From positions 62,001 through 126,000 of the forward strand of contig JAYMTL010000001.1 of the NCBI GenBank assembly GCA_036897445.1: 64,000 nt of DNA. Reading direction: 5' to 3'. Source of the DNA: Pelargonium tetragonum (Eukaryota; Streptophyta; Magnoliopsida; Geraniales; Geraniaceae). Positions 12,000 to 23,500 of this stretch are shown here, in pieces. Each line of letters starts with the position of its first letter. Positions within the stretch are counted from its first letter, which is position 1. Below the pieces are notes generated by a model. That model searched no databases and was not told the origin of the DNA. It saw only the letters and a program-made list of their open reading frames with translations. The position numbers and the translations under genes were made by a program.

Positions 12000-14560
12000 G
12001 GTTCTCAGAGCGCACCCTTCTTGTATTGAGTAAGACAGTCGAGTAGCAAAGTCGCTGCGTGGATAGAAACTACTTCACTCAGATGAGAAAATGGTGAGAG
12101 TGACTAAACTGACACTCGGCTCTTTCAATTACCCAGATCTTAGGCTATCACCCCAGGTAAGAAGCTAGATCACTGAAAAAAGAGCTGGCTTTCATTAGCA
12201 ATGAACAGACTTGAACCTTTGAATGCTAAGTAGGAAAAAGAGTGATCGATCCTAAGAGAATTAAGAAGAAAAAGTTCCATACTTTTTAGAAGGAAAGCAT
12301 ACACTCAAAACAAAAACTATTACTTATATAATCTAACTCTTTCTTCCTCTGACCTTTGTGAAGACAACATAAACATTCTTCCTCACTTCGTTCAGCCAGG
12401 ATAAACCTTGACCTCTGAACTGAGTGAAGAGCTCTCACTATCTTCCTCAGTGAATTTGCTAACGGATTACCTACTGGATTGCTTTGGTGTTTCTGACTCT
12501 CACTCATAACTTGTATCCTATTCCGACTTTGTCGCTTATTCTTCATAAAATTCCCTTACAGCTGGAATACTCTGTATCTATACCCTCTTATGTTCTTACT
12601 TCACTTACTTAACTTAGAAATAGAAACTGGGTCTTAATCCTATAAATATGCTTACCGGGGTTTTTCTCATCCCTTTTTACCAAAACTTATTAATTTGAGA
12701 GATTAGCAAGTGGATTGAGACTTAGGCTCAGTTACTGGAAAAATTCTGCTGGCTTTCGTGGACTGCTATTGGCAAAGAGGGTAAGCTTTAGGTTGTTTAA
12801 GATAGAGCTAAGATAGGACATTATATTACATAGACTGTTAGATTCCGGCACATAGAAGTAGGTTCTGTATTCGGTTTCCTTTACCTGAACAGAGATAAAA
12901 CTAGAGAAGAGAGTACATCCCTTTCCTGTAGCCTTTTTAGATAGAAATCCAAGGGAAATAAGAGGTAAATACTAGTCCCAAGTAAATCCTTACGAAATTG
13001 GTAGTGAAAGGTAGCTTTTTTAATATGAAAAAATCACGAAGGTCTTATAGGTAAGTAAAAAAAGACCTTGTATCGAGTTTCTCTGTCATGTCAACCAACC
13101 AATAGTCATTCTCCTTAGCTCAGCCAAGAAAGAGTACTAGCTTTCACTTGCTCCAACAAAAGGATTCCCCGTTTATCTTCCTTAGCAGTCCAAGATAGTT
13201 TCCTGTTATTATAGTAGAAAAGCTTTTCAATAAAACTCATAGGGATTATTAACAAGGATTAATGACCGAGGTAGCCTCTTAAAATACCTTTTCTAGGTTT
13301 CTTATCTTGCAGTACCATCGAAGTTCCTATTTGAGAAGTAAGCTAAAGTCAGAGTTCTAAAAGTAACATATTTAACATATTATAGCAAGATAAAGTAACT
13401 CAGTCAAAAAAGGGAACCCGTTACCCAATCTATAAAGAAACGTAAACCAAGTGACATCCACTTCTACTTCTGGATTTTCCAAAACAAACAAGTGTCACAA
13501 GAACTAATACAATCTAATCTCAACTGCCCACTCAGTTCATGTCTCTATCTAACAAGAAATTCTACAAGTCCTTCATCTGTATTCAGTATTCTACAGTCCT
13601 TAGCTATCAAGGCTATCCCATCCTAGCCAACGAAGCCAAAACAACTCCTGGGTTCCATTAGCACCAAGACTATTTAGACTTCATGTGGAAGATACTCTTA
13701 ATTGTTGTTCATTATAATGGATATAGAATAGTATAGGAGTTGTTGTCTTCTAAGGTTCCTCTTTGCCTTATTTGTTACTGTTATAGGGAGTATAGAACCT
13801 TCTTGTAGATATTTGAGAGCATTAGCCTTACCGATATAGCTGAGCGAAGGAGTCAGGATAGTTTATGAACAGATATACTACACACGAGATAACTTACTTT
13901 TATTTAACAGCTACTTAACTAAAAAGAAATTCAAGAACAAACAATCCCATTAGCTTGGCTTGACAAACTAGAAAACAAAATAAGGAATACCAAAGCCAAC
14001 TATTGTATCTTTCCTTATCTCTTGGAATTGGAATGCCTTTACCAAAATACAGATACCAGGAAAAAATAGAGCAGCTACTTATTAATAATTACATTACCTA
14101 AGGTTTTTCCCTTAACTTGCTTTGCTACAGAGCACTCACTGTAAGAAAGATTTAAGGACAATTCCTCTTGTTTTATGCTTTTATCCACAGTTCGGATACC
14201 CCTTTTAAGTGTACGACTTGGGATGGGAAAACTTTTGTGATTCAGTTCAAAATTCGTTAATCCTTATTAATAATCCCTAATCCTTAATACTGCTAGAACT
14301 ATTACTTACTCTATCCGGATACTGGAACTATAAAGCAGAACAAGACAGAAAGTCATCATTGATTGTTAAACCCTTACACTCTAAGAGCACCAACACCAGT
14401 AAAAACTAGACTTTCACTTAAAACTGGAAAAACCGAATCGAATACAGTGAATCTCCTTTCTTTGCAGGACATGTTATAGCCGGTAAATGAGTCAATATAC
14501 TGAAACAGTTCTAATTCCTTATCCTAACTCAGAGTCCTCTCTTTCTAACTAAGATAAGAA
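12000..14560. other. Compositionally distinct island
   Basis: Compared with both flanks, this stretch has more CA, TG and CTCA words and far fewer GGNNCC palindromes, though one (GGGAACCC) occurs near 13408. It has long runs without the usual short motifs. An inverted word CTTCACTCAG/CTGAGTGAAG lies at about 12074 and 12419. The frame on the minus strand at 12286-12546 (86 codons) is the only ORF of note; it is rich in R, S and E and has no recognisable domain. The difference in texture suggests an insert or transferred DNA, but no ends or target duplications could be found. Confidence 0.4.
14086..14098 (-). repeat. Dispersed 13-mer copy
   Basis: Exact copy on the minus strand, near the right end of the island at 12000-14560. 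Confidence 0.85.
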
Positions 14561-15084
14561 GGAACATTAAGAATACAGTCCGCGGGGATTCAATATACTC
14601 TTCTTAACTGTAGCGCTCCTTAAGGTGGCCTTCAGATAAAAGGTCTTTCTAATAGATAGTTTAGGTTTCTTAGTAAGAGGTATGATACAGAGTACGAGTT
14701 TATCTACAGTTAAGAGTTCTTCCAACTAAGGGAGTACCCTCTTAGTGTACGCGACTCCCTTTTAGAGGTTTATACCAGTATCTTATTTATTCTAAAGATT
14801 TCGCAAGGGCTTTAAGGAAAAGCTTATAATATAAGAAGTGCAACTCGAGAATAAGGCTTTTCAAGGTACACTACTTAAGTTAATAAAGGTTTCGTGAGAG
14901 TTCCTATTTTTTGAGGGAGGTTCCGTTTTAAAGTATAAAGGGGCAAATCTAAGTAATAAGATAGAATACTAATGTATAGTAGCTAGAAGAGCAGGGAACT
15001 CTAGGAATCTGCTCTTATCGTTTAAGAAGGTTGAGCCCTAGTAGAAAAAGTCAGAGTCCTTATTACCAACCGAAGTCTAATGGA

Positions 15085-15097
15085 GGTAATGTAATTA
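15085..15097 (+). repeat. Dispersed 13-mer GGTAATGTAATTA
   Basis: This is the reference copy of a word that recurs exactly at 14086-14098 (-), 15693-15705 (+), 19632-19644 (-) and 29105-29117 (-). It recurs with T replaced by C (GGTAATGCAATTA) at 62736-62748 and 62932-62944 (+). Flanks differ between copies, so only the core is kept. Five exact copies of a 13-mer are far beyond chance here. Confidence 0.85.
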
Positions 15098-15692
15098 ATA
15101 GTTATTTTTTTAGTTATACATATTTACATTATAGCCAGCAACTTTTCATATTCCTAACTTGCTTCTTTCTCCTTTTGTAATACCCGGGTTCTTTACCTGT
15201 ATCTTAGGCATACTCTTACGGGCCCTCCTGCTAAATACTACCTATAAAACTCGGCAACAAGAAGCCTTAGTTCTCGATATTGCCATTATCTTTACCAGAA
15301 ACTTTGAAGCTCGAGTTCTTTTATTCCGTAACAGCTTATTAAGAATTGGAAACAGAAAACCAAGCTAACTCTGGAATTCCTATATTTTTCTATAAAATTC
15401 CTTCTCTTTTTTGCTTACTTTCTTTTTATTTAGAGGAATGAAGAGTACCCTATCCTATTTAGTTCTATCCAGGAAAGTTTTTGATTTATCCCATTTAAGA
15501 AAGGGGGAGTTTTGCCCTAGAGTACTAGAGTTAAGAGTCCCTTGGAGGTTTGCCCGGGTTAGGTATTAAAAGAATCTCCAAAAATTTTGAAAAAGCGAAG
15601 AATTTATTCAGTCCTTTTACTTTTTTATACGCATTAAGTTTCTCGAGATTTAGTGTGTTACTTTATCAAAGAAATTTCAGTACAGAATTGTA

Positions 15693-15705
15693 GGTAATGT
15701 AATTA
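15693..15705 (+). repeat. Dispersed 13-mer copy
   Basis: Exact copy of GGTAATGTAATTA, 608 bases after the copy at 15085 and in the same direction. Preceded by GAATTGTA and followed by AAGAG. Confidence 0.85.
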
Positions 15706-16822
15706 AAGAGTTCCGCTTTTAATAGAATATAAAAAGGGGTTTAGACGAAAGACTTTGACTTTAAATAGGACTGTTGCTTTGCTTCCGATCTAAGAATATA
15801 AAAATTTAGGAGAGTGCCCTGACCCTTAGTAAGTTGCTTTTAAAGGGCTAATGCTTTCACGGAAACAAGACTAGTAAAATCCAGAAGGTCCTTGCTAAAA
15901 AGGCTTATGCGTAAAAACGGGGCTCCTATAAATTGGGTATGGAATAGGAGTTATAAAAACCACCACAGGGGTCTCCTTAGGTATTCTCGGGTTTACGCCT
16001 TTATAAGCTAGGGTATCCCTTAACCTAAACGGAAGTCTTTACTCTTATTCTTAAGCGGGTATTGAACTTTCTTCTTCTACCAAGAATTCTGATAAATTCT
16101 AATAATTTATAGTACAGCGCCATGGAGGGGCCCTTCCCTCGGCACAAAAGTTTCTCAATGGAGTTTTAAGAAGGTAAAAGCATAAGCCAATTCAAAAGTG
16201 AAAACCCCCTTTATAAAGAACACGTGATATAAAATCTCAATTTAAAGGAAGCCTTTCTAGGAGCGTTAACATAAAACTTAAGTAGATCCAACCGTGACTC
16301 ACTTGTTAATAAAGGGGTGCCGGACTTTTCTAATTATAGGGAACTCCTTCTTCTGAAGTTTCTAAATTCTTAAATTAGGTACTATTCCAATTAAGATAGC
16401 CTAAAGGAAAAATCTCTTTAGAGTATAAAGATAAGTTTCTATCATAGTAATGTAGTAAGCATTTTCTTGGCACCCCTGTACAACTAGCTACTGCAAGCGA
16501 AGTCTTACCTTGTCATTTACTGTTTTTATTTTAGTTATTAATGTAAATGTATAAAATCTAATAAGGTCTATAGGAGTCAGTGTTCTAGTGGATTACTTGT
16601 TCTTTTAATTGTTATACAAAAAAGTAATAAAGGATTAGAGAAACACCCTAAACCCCCCTTAGGACTTCCCCTGGCCTAGGGTTAGTGGACCTGCAATGTC
16701 TTACTGTAAGCAAGTTATAAGTTTTTGATGAGTACGTAAAGAAGCTACGTATAATCGGAGGGAAATCTGCTGCTAATAAAACTTATAAAAACGGAAATCA
16801 AACACTTACTACTCTTAGCTAT

Positions 16823-16889
16823 ACCCTCGTGTGATTTGAACCAACGGATTCTGATCAAATGTACTCGCACTCTACCTTCTCAAATCTGG
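16823..16889 (-). pseudogene. tRNA relic (minus strand)
   Basis: Read on the minus strand, this shows tRNA landmarks in the right order and spacing: a D-arm segment GGTAGAGTGCGAGT (complement near 16863-16876), a central TTTGATCA segment where the anticodon loop should lie, and GTTGGTTCAAATC where the T arm should lie (T-loop complement at 16834-16840). Stem pairing is poor. Only about three of five T-stem pairs form, and the anticodon stem does not close. If the loop is TTGATCA the former anticodon would be GAT (isoleucine), but this is uncertain. A second relic on the same strand lies about 130 bases to the right, which suggests a decayed two-tRNA cluster. Exact ends are approximate. Confidence 0.45.
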
Positions 16890-17020
16890 GGAAGTCTTAG
16901 GAAATTTTTGGCAGCTCTTTTGGACTCCACTTTTTTTAAGAAGAGGATTACGCTCTTCAAATAGAAAAGGGGCGAGTAAAGAGTTGATTTATTCTATTTA
17001 AGCGGTTTATAAGGAAGTGT

Positions 17021-17093
17021 TGGGATAAGAAGATTTGAACCCAAGAAGACTTCTTATTCCAACCTGCGCTCTAACATAACAACTGAAGGGAAC
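17021..17093 (-). pseudogene. tRNA relic (minus strand)
   Basis: The minus strand reads CAGTTGTTATGTTAGAGCGC followed by AGG (complement of 17061-17084), which is very close to the canonical D arm CAGTTGGTTAGAGCGCAGG. A T-arm-like TTGGGTTCAAATC follows (loop complement at 17033-17039), then TTATCCCA as a possible 3' acceptor strand. The matching 5' acceptor GGGATAA is absent and the T stem pairs weakly, so the gene looks broken. The anticodon region TTGGAATA does not give a clear identity. It lies beside the relic at 16823-16889 on the same strand. Confidence 0.45.
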
Positions 17094-17099
17094 TTCTTA

Positions 17100-18710
17100 G
17101 ATAGGATTTCACTAGAAAGAAGTCTTTATATACCTATATCTTAGAGCATAAAAAATTTCCTTTTCTTTCCTTATACTTATATAAAGATTTTTCATTCCCC
17201 GGCTTGCTCTTTACATTCTAGTTTGAAACCTTTCTTTTTAAAGCTACTTGTTAATTGACTTGCCTTAGTTTCTTTTACTTATTCTTAAGTCCAAAAACTT
17301 GTTCTTATTTATTGTTTAGTATTACCTATATTCCTTATTCCTTAAGGTTTATTTATTAGGATTTCTTCGATAATTAAAAGGAACTATAAACTGTAACTCT
17401 AAGCTAAAGCTTACCTTGATTTTACTGTCCTTAATACCTTAGAGTCCTCCTAAACCCTTTTTGTTCGTGGCTTTCTTACCGTATTGATAGGACGGACTCC
17501 TTTTTCTTTTTTTAATATGCCCTATTTTTTGTTAACCAAAAAAGTCCAAGAACTCCTACTCCATTCCGCATTCCGCTTTTTGTTTTGAAAGCCGGTTAAG
17601 ACGTTGCCGCAATAAAGCGGGTTTATGGATTATCCTAAGATTCTATTTGAAATAATCCAAGGAAATTTAGCCCTTTGGTGTTGGAATTAAGATTTTCTAG
17701 ATTTGTTGGGTCTTATCATAATATAAGAAACTCGGGCATACCTCGCTGCTTCAACTTAAACTTCTGGAATGATATTACACTCTTTTAATAACACACTAAA
17801 ATAACGACTTTTCAATAAAAGCTAAGGATAACAAATCCATATTAACCAGGTGGTTTTTTTTATAAAGTGAGTTGATAATGTAATGAACCTAATTTTCATA
17901 ATACTTGTTAAATATTTCTAAAAGATTAATGCCGTGTTTTTATAATTACTGTTCTCGAAGCGTAAACAAGAAAGTAAGTTCTACAATAGAATTGTAAAAA
18001 GCAAGCATAGATCCCGAATGTAAAGAGTCTTGTGCTCTAAACAGTTTTGATACCTAATAGCTAACCGGCTTAAAGCCTTCGTTTGTGGTCTGCTCCCTTT
18101 ATTGAAATGCTCTGCCTTAAGATTTACAGCACTCGAAACCTATACTTGTAGCGTGTTTTAGCTTTATCCTATCCTTGACCCGATTCTAACCTTTAATACA
18201 TATCCCCAACGGAGCTACACAGCCACTCTTTTTGTTCTAACTGTCCTAGGCAAGATCCTCCCGCTATCAAGCTTTCTTGTCTAGATCCGAAATTTGCTTA
18301 TAACTACTATTACCTCCATTACCTAAGTAATTATATATATATTCTCTCTTACACATACTTATGTAATTAGTTGGGTACAAAGAGCAATCAATCTTTCGGC
18401 GAGTACAATTAGACTTGAAAATTCTCACGGAGCCAAAGTTAACGTATTTAGGTTAAGGAATCTCCATAGCACTCGCGCGAAAGGAAAACAAATTAAGATT
18501 TTTTAAAAAGAGTTAGCTATTAACTTGAGAATGAATCCACACTAAGTTTTGATTAAGGGAATTTCCTTTTATACCGGGTGCTGCTAATGGGTTGGTTATA
18601 GACACCTGTTAGAAACTTTTTGAATTTCCTTGATCAGGAAAATGACTTATATAGAATAGAGAAATAGATCATCCTGAATACTCTAGTTATAGTCACTCTC
18701 GTTAGAGGGG
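17100..18710. other. No gene seen
   Basis: Lies between the two minus-strand tRNA relics and the tRNA-like gene at 18718. AT-rich, with a TA repeat near 18331. No frame or fold is convincing. Confidence 0.6.
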
Positions 18711-18717
18711 AGCGGTG

Positions 18718-18790
18718 GAGAGTATAGCCAAGTGGTAAAGCACCGATTCAAATAATCGGAATGCAAAGGGTTCGAGCCCCTTTACTCCCG
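18718..18790 (+). tRNA. tRNA-like gene, nearly complete cloverleaf, identity unclear
   Basis: This is the best RNA gene candidate in the window. The acceptor strands GAGAGTA and TACTCCC pair at six of seven positions with one A-C mismatch. T8 and A9 follow, and the D arm reads GCC-AAGTGGTAA-AGC with two of three pairs. The anticodon stem CCGAT/ATCGG is perfect, and so is the T stem AAGGG/CCCTT around loop TTCGAGC. The discriminator base is G. The overall layout, including the AAGTGGTAA D loop and a TATAGCCAAG start, resembles organellar or bacterial glutamine tRNAs. The anticodon loop is odd: it reads TCAAATA, so position 33 is C instead of the near-universal T and the formal anticodon is AAA. 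The variable loop has six bases. It may be a recently inactivated tRNA, a tRNA with edited bases, or a tRNA-derived element. No CCA is encoded after it. A GC-rich hairpin lies about 90 bases downstream. Confidence 0.55.
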
Positions 18791-18880
18791 GGGTAAGATA
18801 GATTTTGTCCTGTTTAGTTAATAAGTGGATCTTTTTTCTCTTTAATTCATATTAAAATAGAAATTTCTCTTTTCCCAAGT

Positions 18881-18895
18881 GCGCCGCGGGGCGGC
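18881..18895. repeat. GC cluster hairpin after the tRNA-like gene
   Basis: Fifteen consecutive G/C bases contain GCCGC-GGG-GCGGC (18883-18895), a perfect 5-bp hairpin with a 3-base loop. It lies 90 bases downstream of the tRNA-like gene at 18718-18790, so it could mark a transcript end or processing point. It could equally be another GC cluster. Confidence 0.6.
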
Positions 18896-19631
18896 AAGTC
18901 TAAGTGTGAGGAAATTTACAGTATAAGTAAGAACTTTTCAGTCTATAAATTATTGACTAGTAAAGACTTCTATTAATTTAATTACGAATTGATATGAGAT
19001 AATTAATTCAGATTTTCTGGAAACAAAAATGAAAGAAAGGGGTTCCTAATAACTTCTAGTTTAACCCGTTTCCTACAAAATTCCTTTTTACATTGTAAAA
19101 TAAAGCTGATTTCAGTATTATTTACTACCGCTTCATAATTTGAAAGTTTAATGTCAAGAAAAAATTGAGTCTTTGCCCAATCTTATATAAGGTATAAGGC
19201 TCCAATATTCCTACTATATCTTTAACTAACTCCGGGTCAGCGCCTACCCTACTCGCTCGACTGTACGTTAAATTTCCTATTACTAAAAATATTACCTAAA
19301 TTCCGGGATTCTAAATTCTAATTAGACTTTATTTTAGTAAAAAGACTTTCAAATAAAAAAGAAAAGTGTTCCTATCTAGAGGAGCATTTCTTGTCAGTTC
19401 GGCTACCCTTTTAATTAAGTTTAAGGCTGTTTTTACTTCTAACTCAACTTACATGCGATTTACTATATTTATTCGCTTTCTGAAACTTCCTAACTTTCTT
19501 ATAAGAGCTAGGCTTGTATTCTGTATCTTACTCATATTCAGAACTTGTTTCTTACTCTTCTGCATAGCTTATTTCAAAATATCCACTACCACCCTGTTCT
19601 ATTAGAGAGAAACCTTTACCTATTACTACTT

Positions 19632-19644
19632 TAATTACATTACC
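19632..19644 (-). repeat. Dispersed 13-mer copy
   Basis: Exact copy on the minus strand, set in T-rich DNA. Confidence 0.85.
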
Positions 19645-20149
19645 TTGTTCTTCTTTAGATTTTTTTCATTGACTTGCTCACTTTAACAAGAAGGAAGATT
19701 TTGTATCACCCAAACAAAGCCTATAACCTGACCGAGGGAACTTCTGTCTAATGTCTAATTTCATTTTTAATAACCAACCCGCTTACAATTACGATTTAGA
19801 ATTCAAAGCAGCCTTCTTTTTTAAGTTTAAGTCCCAAAACCTTGCTTAAACGGATACAATAAAATTATGGAATCTGGTAATCCTGCTTTTGTAGGGGTAA
19901 ACAAATAGCCCTGAAAAAAGTCAAACCTTTTCTAAAACGAAAGAGAACCCTATCTATTGTTAAGTCTTATGCCTCTTGGAGTTGAGTCAATTCCTCGAAA
20001 TTCGCCGCTTTATATTATAAAAAAAGTACTTTACATCACGCTTAAATTTATATATAGAAGCTTTTAACACTATGGAATTTCACTGCATGGGTATGCTTTT
20101 TGACTGACTCTTCTGCATACTCTTACCTAGACCTTTAATCGTACTTGTA

Positions 20150-20520
20150 CTTGTAGTTTTGTTAGTCTTTGTATTACCCTTCCTGTTTTAGGGGTCATAG
20201 TCTCAGTATTCCTATCTATCGTATTAGTCTTATACTCCTCTTTCTTTATAATCTTAAAAGTCTTAAGGATATTACTTACCTCTTATTAGTAGATTCCTTA
20301 TTATAGCAGTATACAGATGGCAGTTTTAGAGTTACCTTGAGTAGTAGTTAGTATTAGTCCCTAATAAGTTTAGTATAGTTGCTTTCATTCCTCTTTTGTA
20401 GCTTTCCTGTCAATGACGTTGTATTTTTCTTAAGGGAAATTTTTATAGTACTATCTTTTATTTACTTTTTCATCTAAATCTTAACCTTTTTCATACCTTA
20501 GTATTAGTACGACCACATTT
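20150..20520. repeat. T-rich, TA-stepped island
   Basis: The plus strand is pyrimidine-rich with frequent TAGT and GTATTAG words, the mirror of the 62 kb block. It shares TATCGTATTAGT with the 57 kb island, and TAGTATTAGTACGA (near 20500) with a site near 50813. It has no open frame of note. Confidence 0.45.
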
Positions 20521-23500
20521 CATTTTTGATTGAAGTTCTTAGTGATAAAAGGGGATAAACTATTAACTTCAAAAAAACTTGAGTTTCCTTCTTTTCTATA
20601 CAACTATACAAAACAAGCACAAGATTTCATATTACATATTACTTGGCTGTAACTTCAGAGCATAACTTTAGAGAATTTCTTTCTCCGACACCCAAATATC
20701 CAAGAGATAGTTCTAGTAATGTAGTAAAAGAAATCCCCCTTATTTCTATATTTTCTATCTTGACCCAGAAAAAGAGTTTACAGGGCTGCGTAATTTACTT
20801 TCTTTATAAGACTCAAAACTTTCCCTTGGAACATCCAGGATTAGAGATTAGAAACTCTTAAGGACTCTGTGTATTATCTACTACTAGAATTTTCTAAAAA
20901 AACTCAAAACAGGAATAAAGATGTCTAAAAGAAGAAGAAGCGGCGAATGAATTCTTTAGAAATTCACTTCTCTGTAAACATAAAAGTCCTGGTATAGTAT
21001 AGACTAGCTATAACTTAAGGATTCTCTTTTATAACTTTTTACCTGCATAGAATTTGATTTTATAATAAGAAAAGATAAGAGACTTTAATTACACTTGTTT
21101 TTTTAGTACGTTTGGTCCCCTTTTGAAGAGAACCCTTTTTGTCTAAAGTTCCTTGGGGTCTGGCGTCAGTCACTTTAGCTTTTCTAGCATAGTATGAGGC
21201 TTTAGCTAGGTTCTAAAGAAGGAATTAAGGAACTCCTTTAGAAGGAAGGGCCCTTGTTAAAGGATTCTAGTATTAATGCAAAAAGTTTGACTCTTGGACT
21301 TATGAACAAAAAATTCCTTCTATATCCGCTGTTTAAGCTTAAATGTACTTCGAAAAACTAACAACCAAGGTTTGCCTCCAAGAATATTAAAGAGGTCCCG
21401 AAATTCCTTGCTATTTATATTTGCACGAGTTAACTCCTGAATTTCTTTCCAAAAAGTATATGAAAACCTATGCAAAATTCTTAAATAAAAAAGTAGACGA
21501 CGAAGTTTAACAAAGGCTCTACTCACAAAAATCACTAAAAGGCCCTAGAATCCCTTGAAAGAATAGGGAGGGCGCTCTTTATTAGAGTATTAGAGTTAGG
21601 ACTCCTTTAATTTGTCCTTATAGTTGCTTTTTTGACAGACCGAAATCGGGTTACCCCGAAGAGGAATAGGTTTAGACAGTGATTAAAGCTTAAACAACGT
21701 ATTACCTAGAGAATAGTGTGCTGAAAAGTAGGCTAAAATAAAGTAAGAATTATAAACGGGGAAAATATATAAGTCAATTTTTCTTGGTTAGAGACTTGAA
21801 ATACCCATAAGTTAAGAAGCGCGGATCGGCCTTAGCTTAGTTATAAGAGGACTAGGATTTACCCTGACTTTGACTTTTCTTCCGGGGGTGCCCCAGTAAA
21901 AATAGAAAGGATGCTCTAAGCATAAGAACCCGATAAAAGATGCCCCTTACAAATACAAAGCAAATCCTTGGTAATACTCTAGAATACTGTCTGCTTGTAG
22001 GTAGACCAGGGTATAACCTTAGTGTATAAAAATCAAACTTGTTTCTATGGGTTTTCGGAGAATGATAACTTTAGGTTTGCGCCTTGAAAAAGAGCTTTAT
22101 ATTATACGAAACAAAATTCTGATCTATACGCAATTTGGGTCAATGTTAAAAATGAAAGGGATATTTATTCTCTAAATCTACAACACATCCTTAGAACCTG
22201 TACCCAGGAGCCGCCCCTCTTGTATAAAAGTTTAAATCTTACTAGATTGTTTACCTAAAGTATAGATTAAGTTGTTGAAGTTCAGTAGGTTCTCGCTATA
22301 ATTGCTTTAGGAACGAAATCACTTAAGTAGAAAGATTGAAATAGCTCTTCTTGAAAACTTATCTACCCACGGAGTTCTAGTCAAGCAGTAAGGTACCTCT
22401 TTATACGATAAGGGCATTCAGAGGTTCTAATCCTTTTATTACTTTTATTAAATTATTATAAAAAAGGAATTAGGAAGTCGTCAGTAAGGTATAATTTTAA
22501 TACGGGAATTCGGCTTACTGAGGGAAGTTTATCCTCTATGAACTAGAAAATAAAGCTAATATTTTTTAGTATTTAGGATTCCCTACTGTCTACTGTGCGG
22601 GTTTTGACTCTAAATATACGAGACTTTAGTTAGGGCTTAACTGTTGTAACCTAGTTAATAAAAAGCTCTCTCTACTTTTTGGTTATCCAAAATATAGGGT
22701 ATACTATAAGCTCAAACTTAAAGAGACTCTTGCAAGGGATTTAATAGGCTTATGCTTTAGGATATAAATAAAGACCTTTGCTGTATTTAAAAACTCTGAC
22801 GAGAATAAATTTTAGTTTAAAGAGCATACTTGTTATTAGGACGACTAGGCCTAAAGTGATACTGCGATACCAAAAAGACTTACAAGACTTAACTTTTTAG
22901 CTTTTAAAACTACTTCCCCTGTGGAGGACTTTTATTCTACAGACTTTAATATAGCTATATACTCTTTTTATCGAGCTCTCCGAGACTCATGAATTCGAAT
23001 AAAAATTTTTAACTCAAAATTAATGTAGCTTTTTTGGAACATGTGAGGCTCTACTTGTCAATATTACTAGTAGGACCGCTACTTTTGAGGTCTCCTGATA
23101 TGATACTCCTATTCGAGTAATAAAACAAGGACTTATGAACATTATTTAATAAATTCTTTTTTTAAGGTTCTCTTTGACGAGTTCTATATACTAGCTAAAA
23201 CTTGAGTTATCCAATTAGGAAGAAAATCACTGCTGCCTAGAAATCCCTTACTATGAAATAAAAACTAACTCGAAAAACCTGTATTTGAACCTTAACTTAA
23301 GAGGATAACCAAATGAAGTTTTCTTGATCTAGATTTTTAAACAAGCACTTGCTTAGATTTTCTAAGAAGGTTTACTATAATCTGTCTGATCTGGGCTTTC
23401 CTTAATTATTCTGTAAATTCTTGCAACAAAAAGACTCATTTCGGTATGACGGAGCTCTTTCAAAGCAAATTCCTAGTATTTTACTTTTTAGTTTTTCATT

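Larger units (their letters stand above)
2440..12000. other. No gene seen; palindrome-rich background
   Basis: Many GGATCC, GGATTCC and similar quasi-palindromes occur, and the inverted repeat-family copy lies at 7507-7541. The frame at 8515-8823 (102 codons, rich in L, F and S) is within chance length and shows no motif. A possible T-arm word on the minus strand near 8006-8017 was not enough to call a tRNA. Confidence 0.6.
14560..16820. other. No gene seen
   Basis: Contains two same-strand copies of the 13-mer repeat (15085, 15693). A small hairpin-like ACTAAGGG...CCCTCTTAGT lies near 14726-14745. No frame longer than 69 codons. Confidence 0.6.

Noticed and set aside
12190-12260. Minus-strand AAAGGTTCAAGTCTG, tRNA T-arm-like
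   Set aside because: The stem pairs partly, but no acceptor partner or D arm is found at tRNA spacing.
20499-20515. TAGTATTAGTACGA shared with about 50813, recalling the rRNA sarcin-ricin word AGTACGA
   Set aside because: A 14-base pair is expected by chance several times, and the following GAGGACC of the true rRNA loop is absent at both sites.
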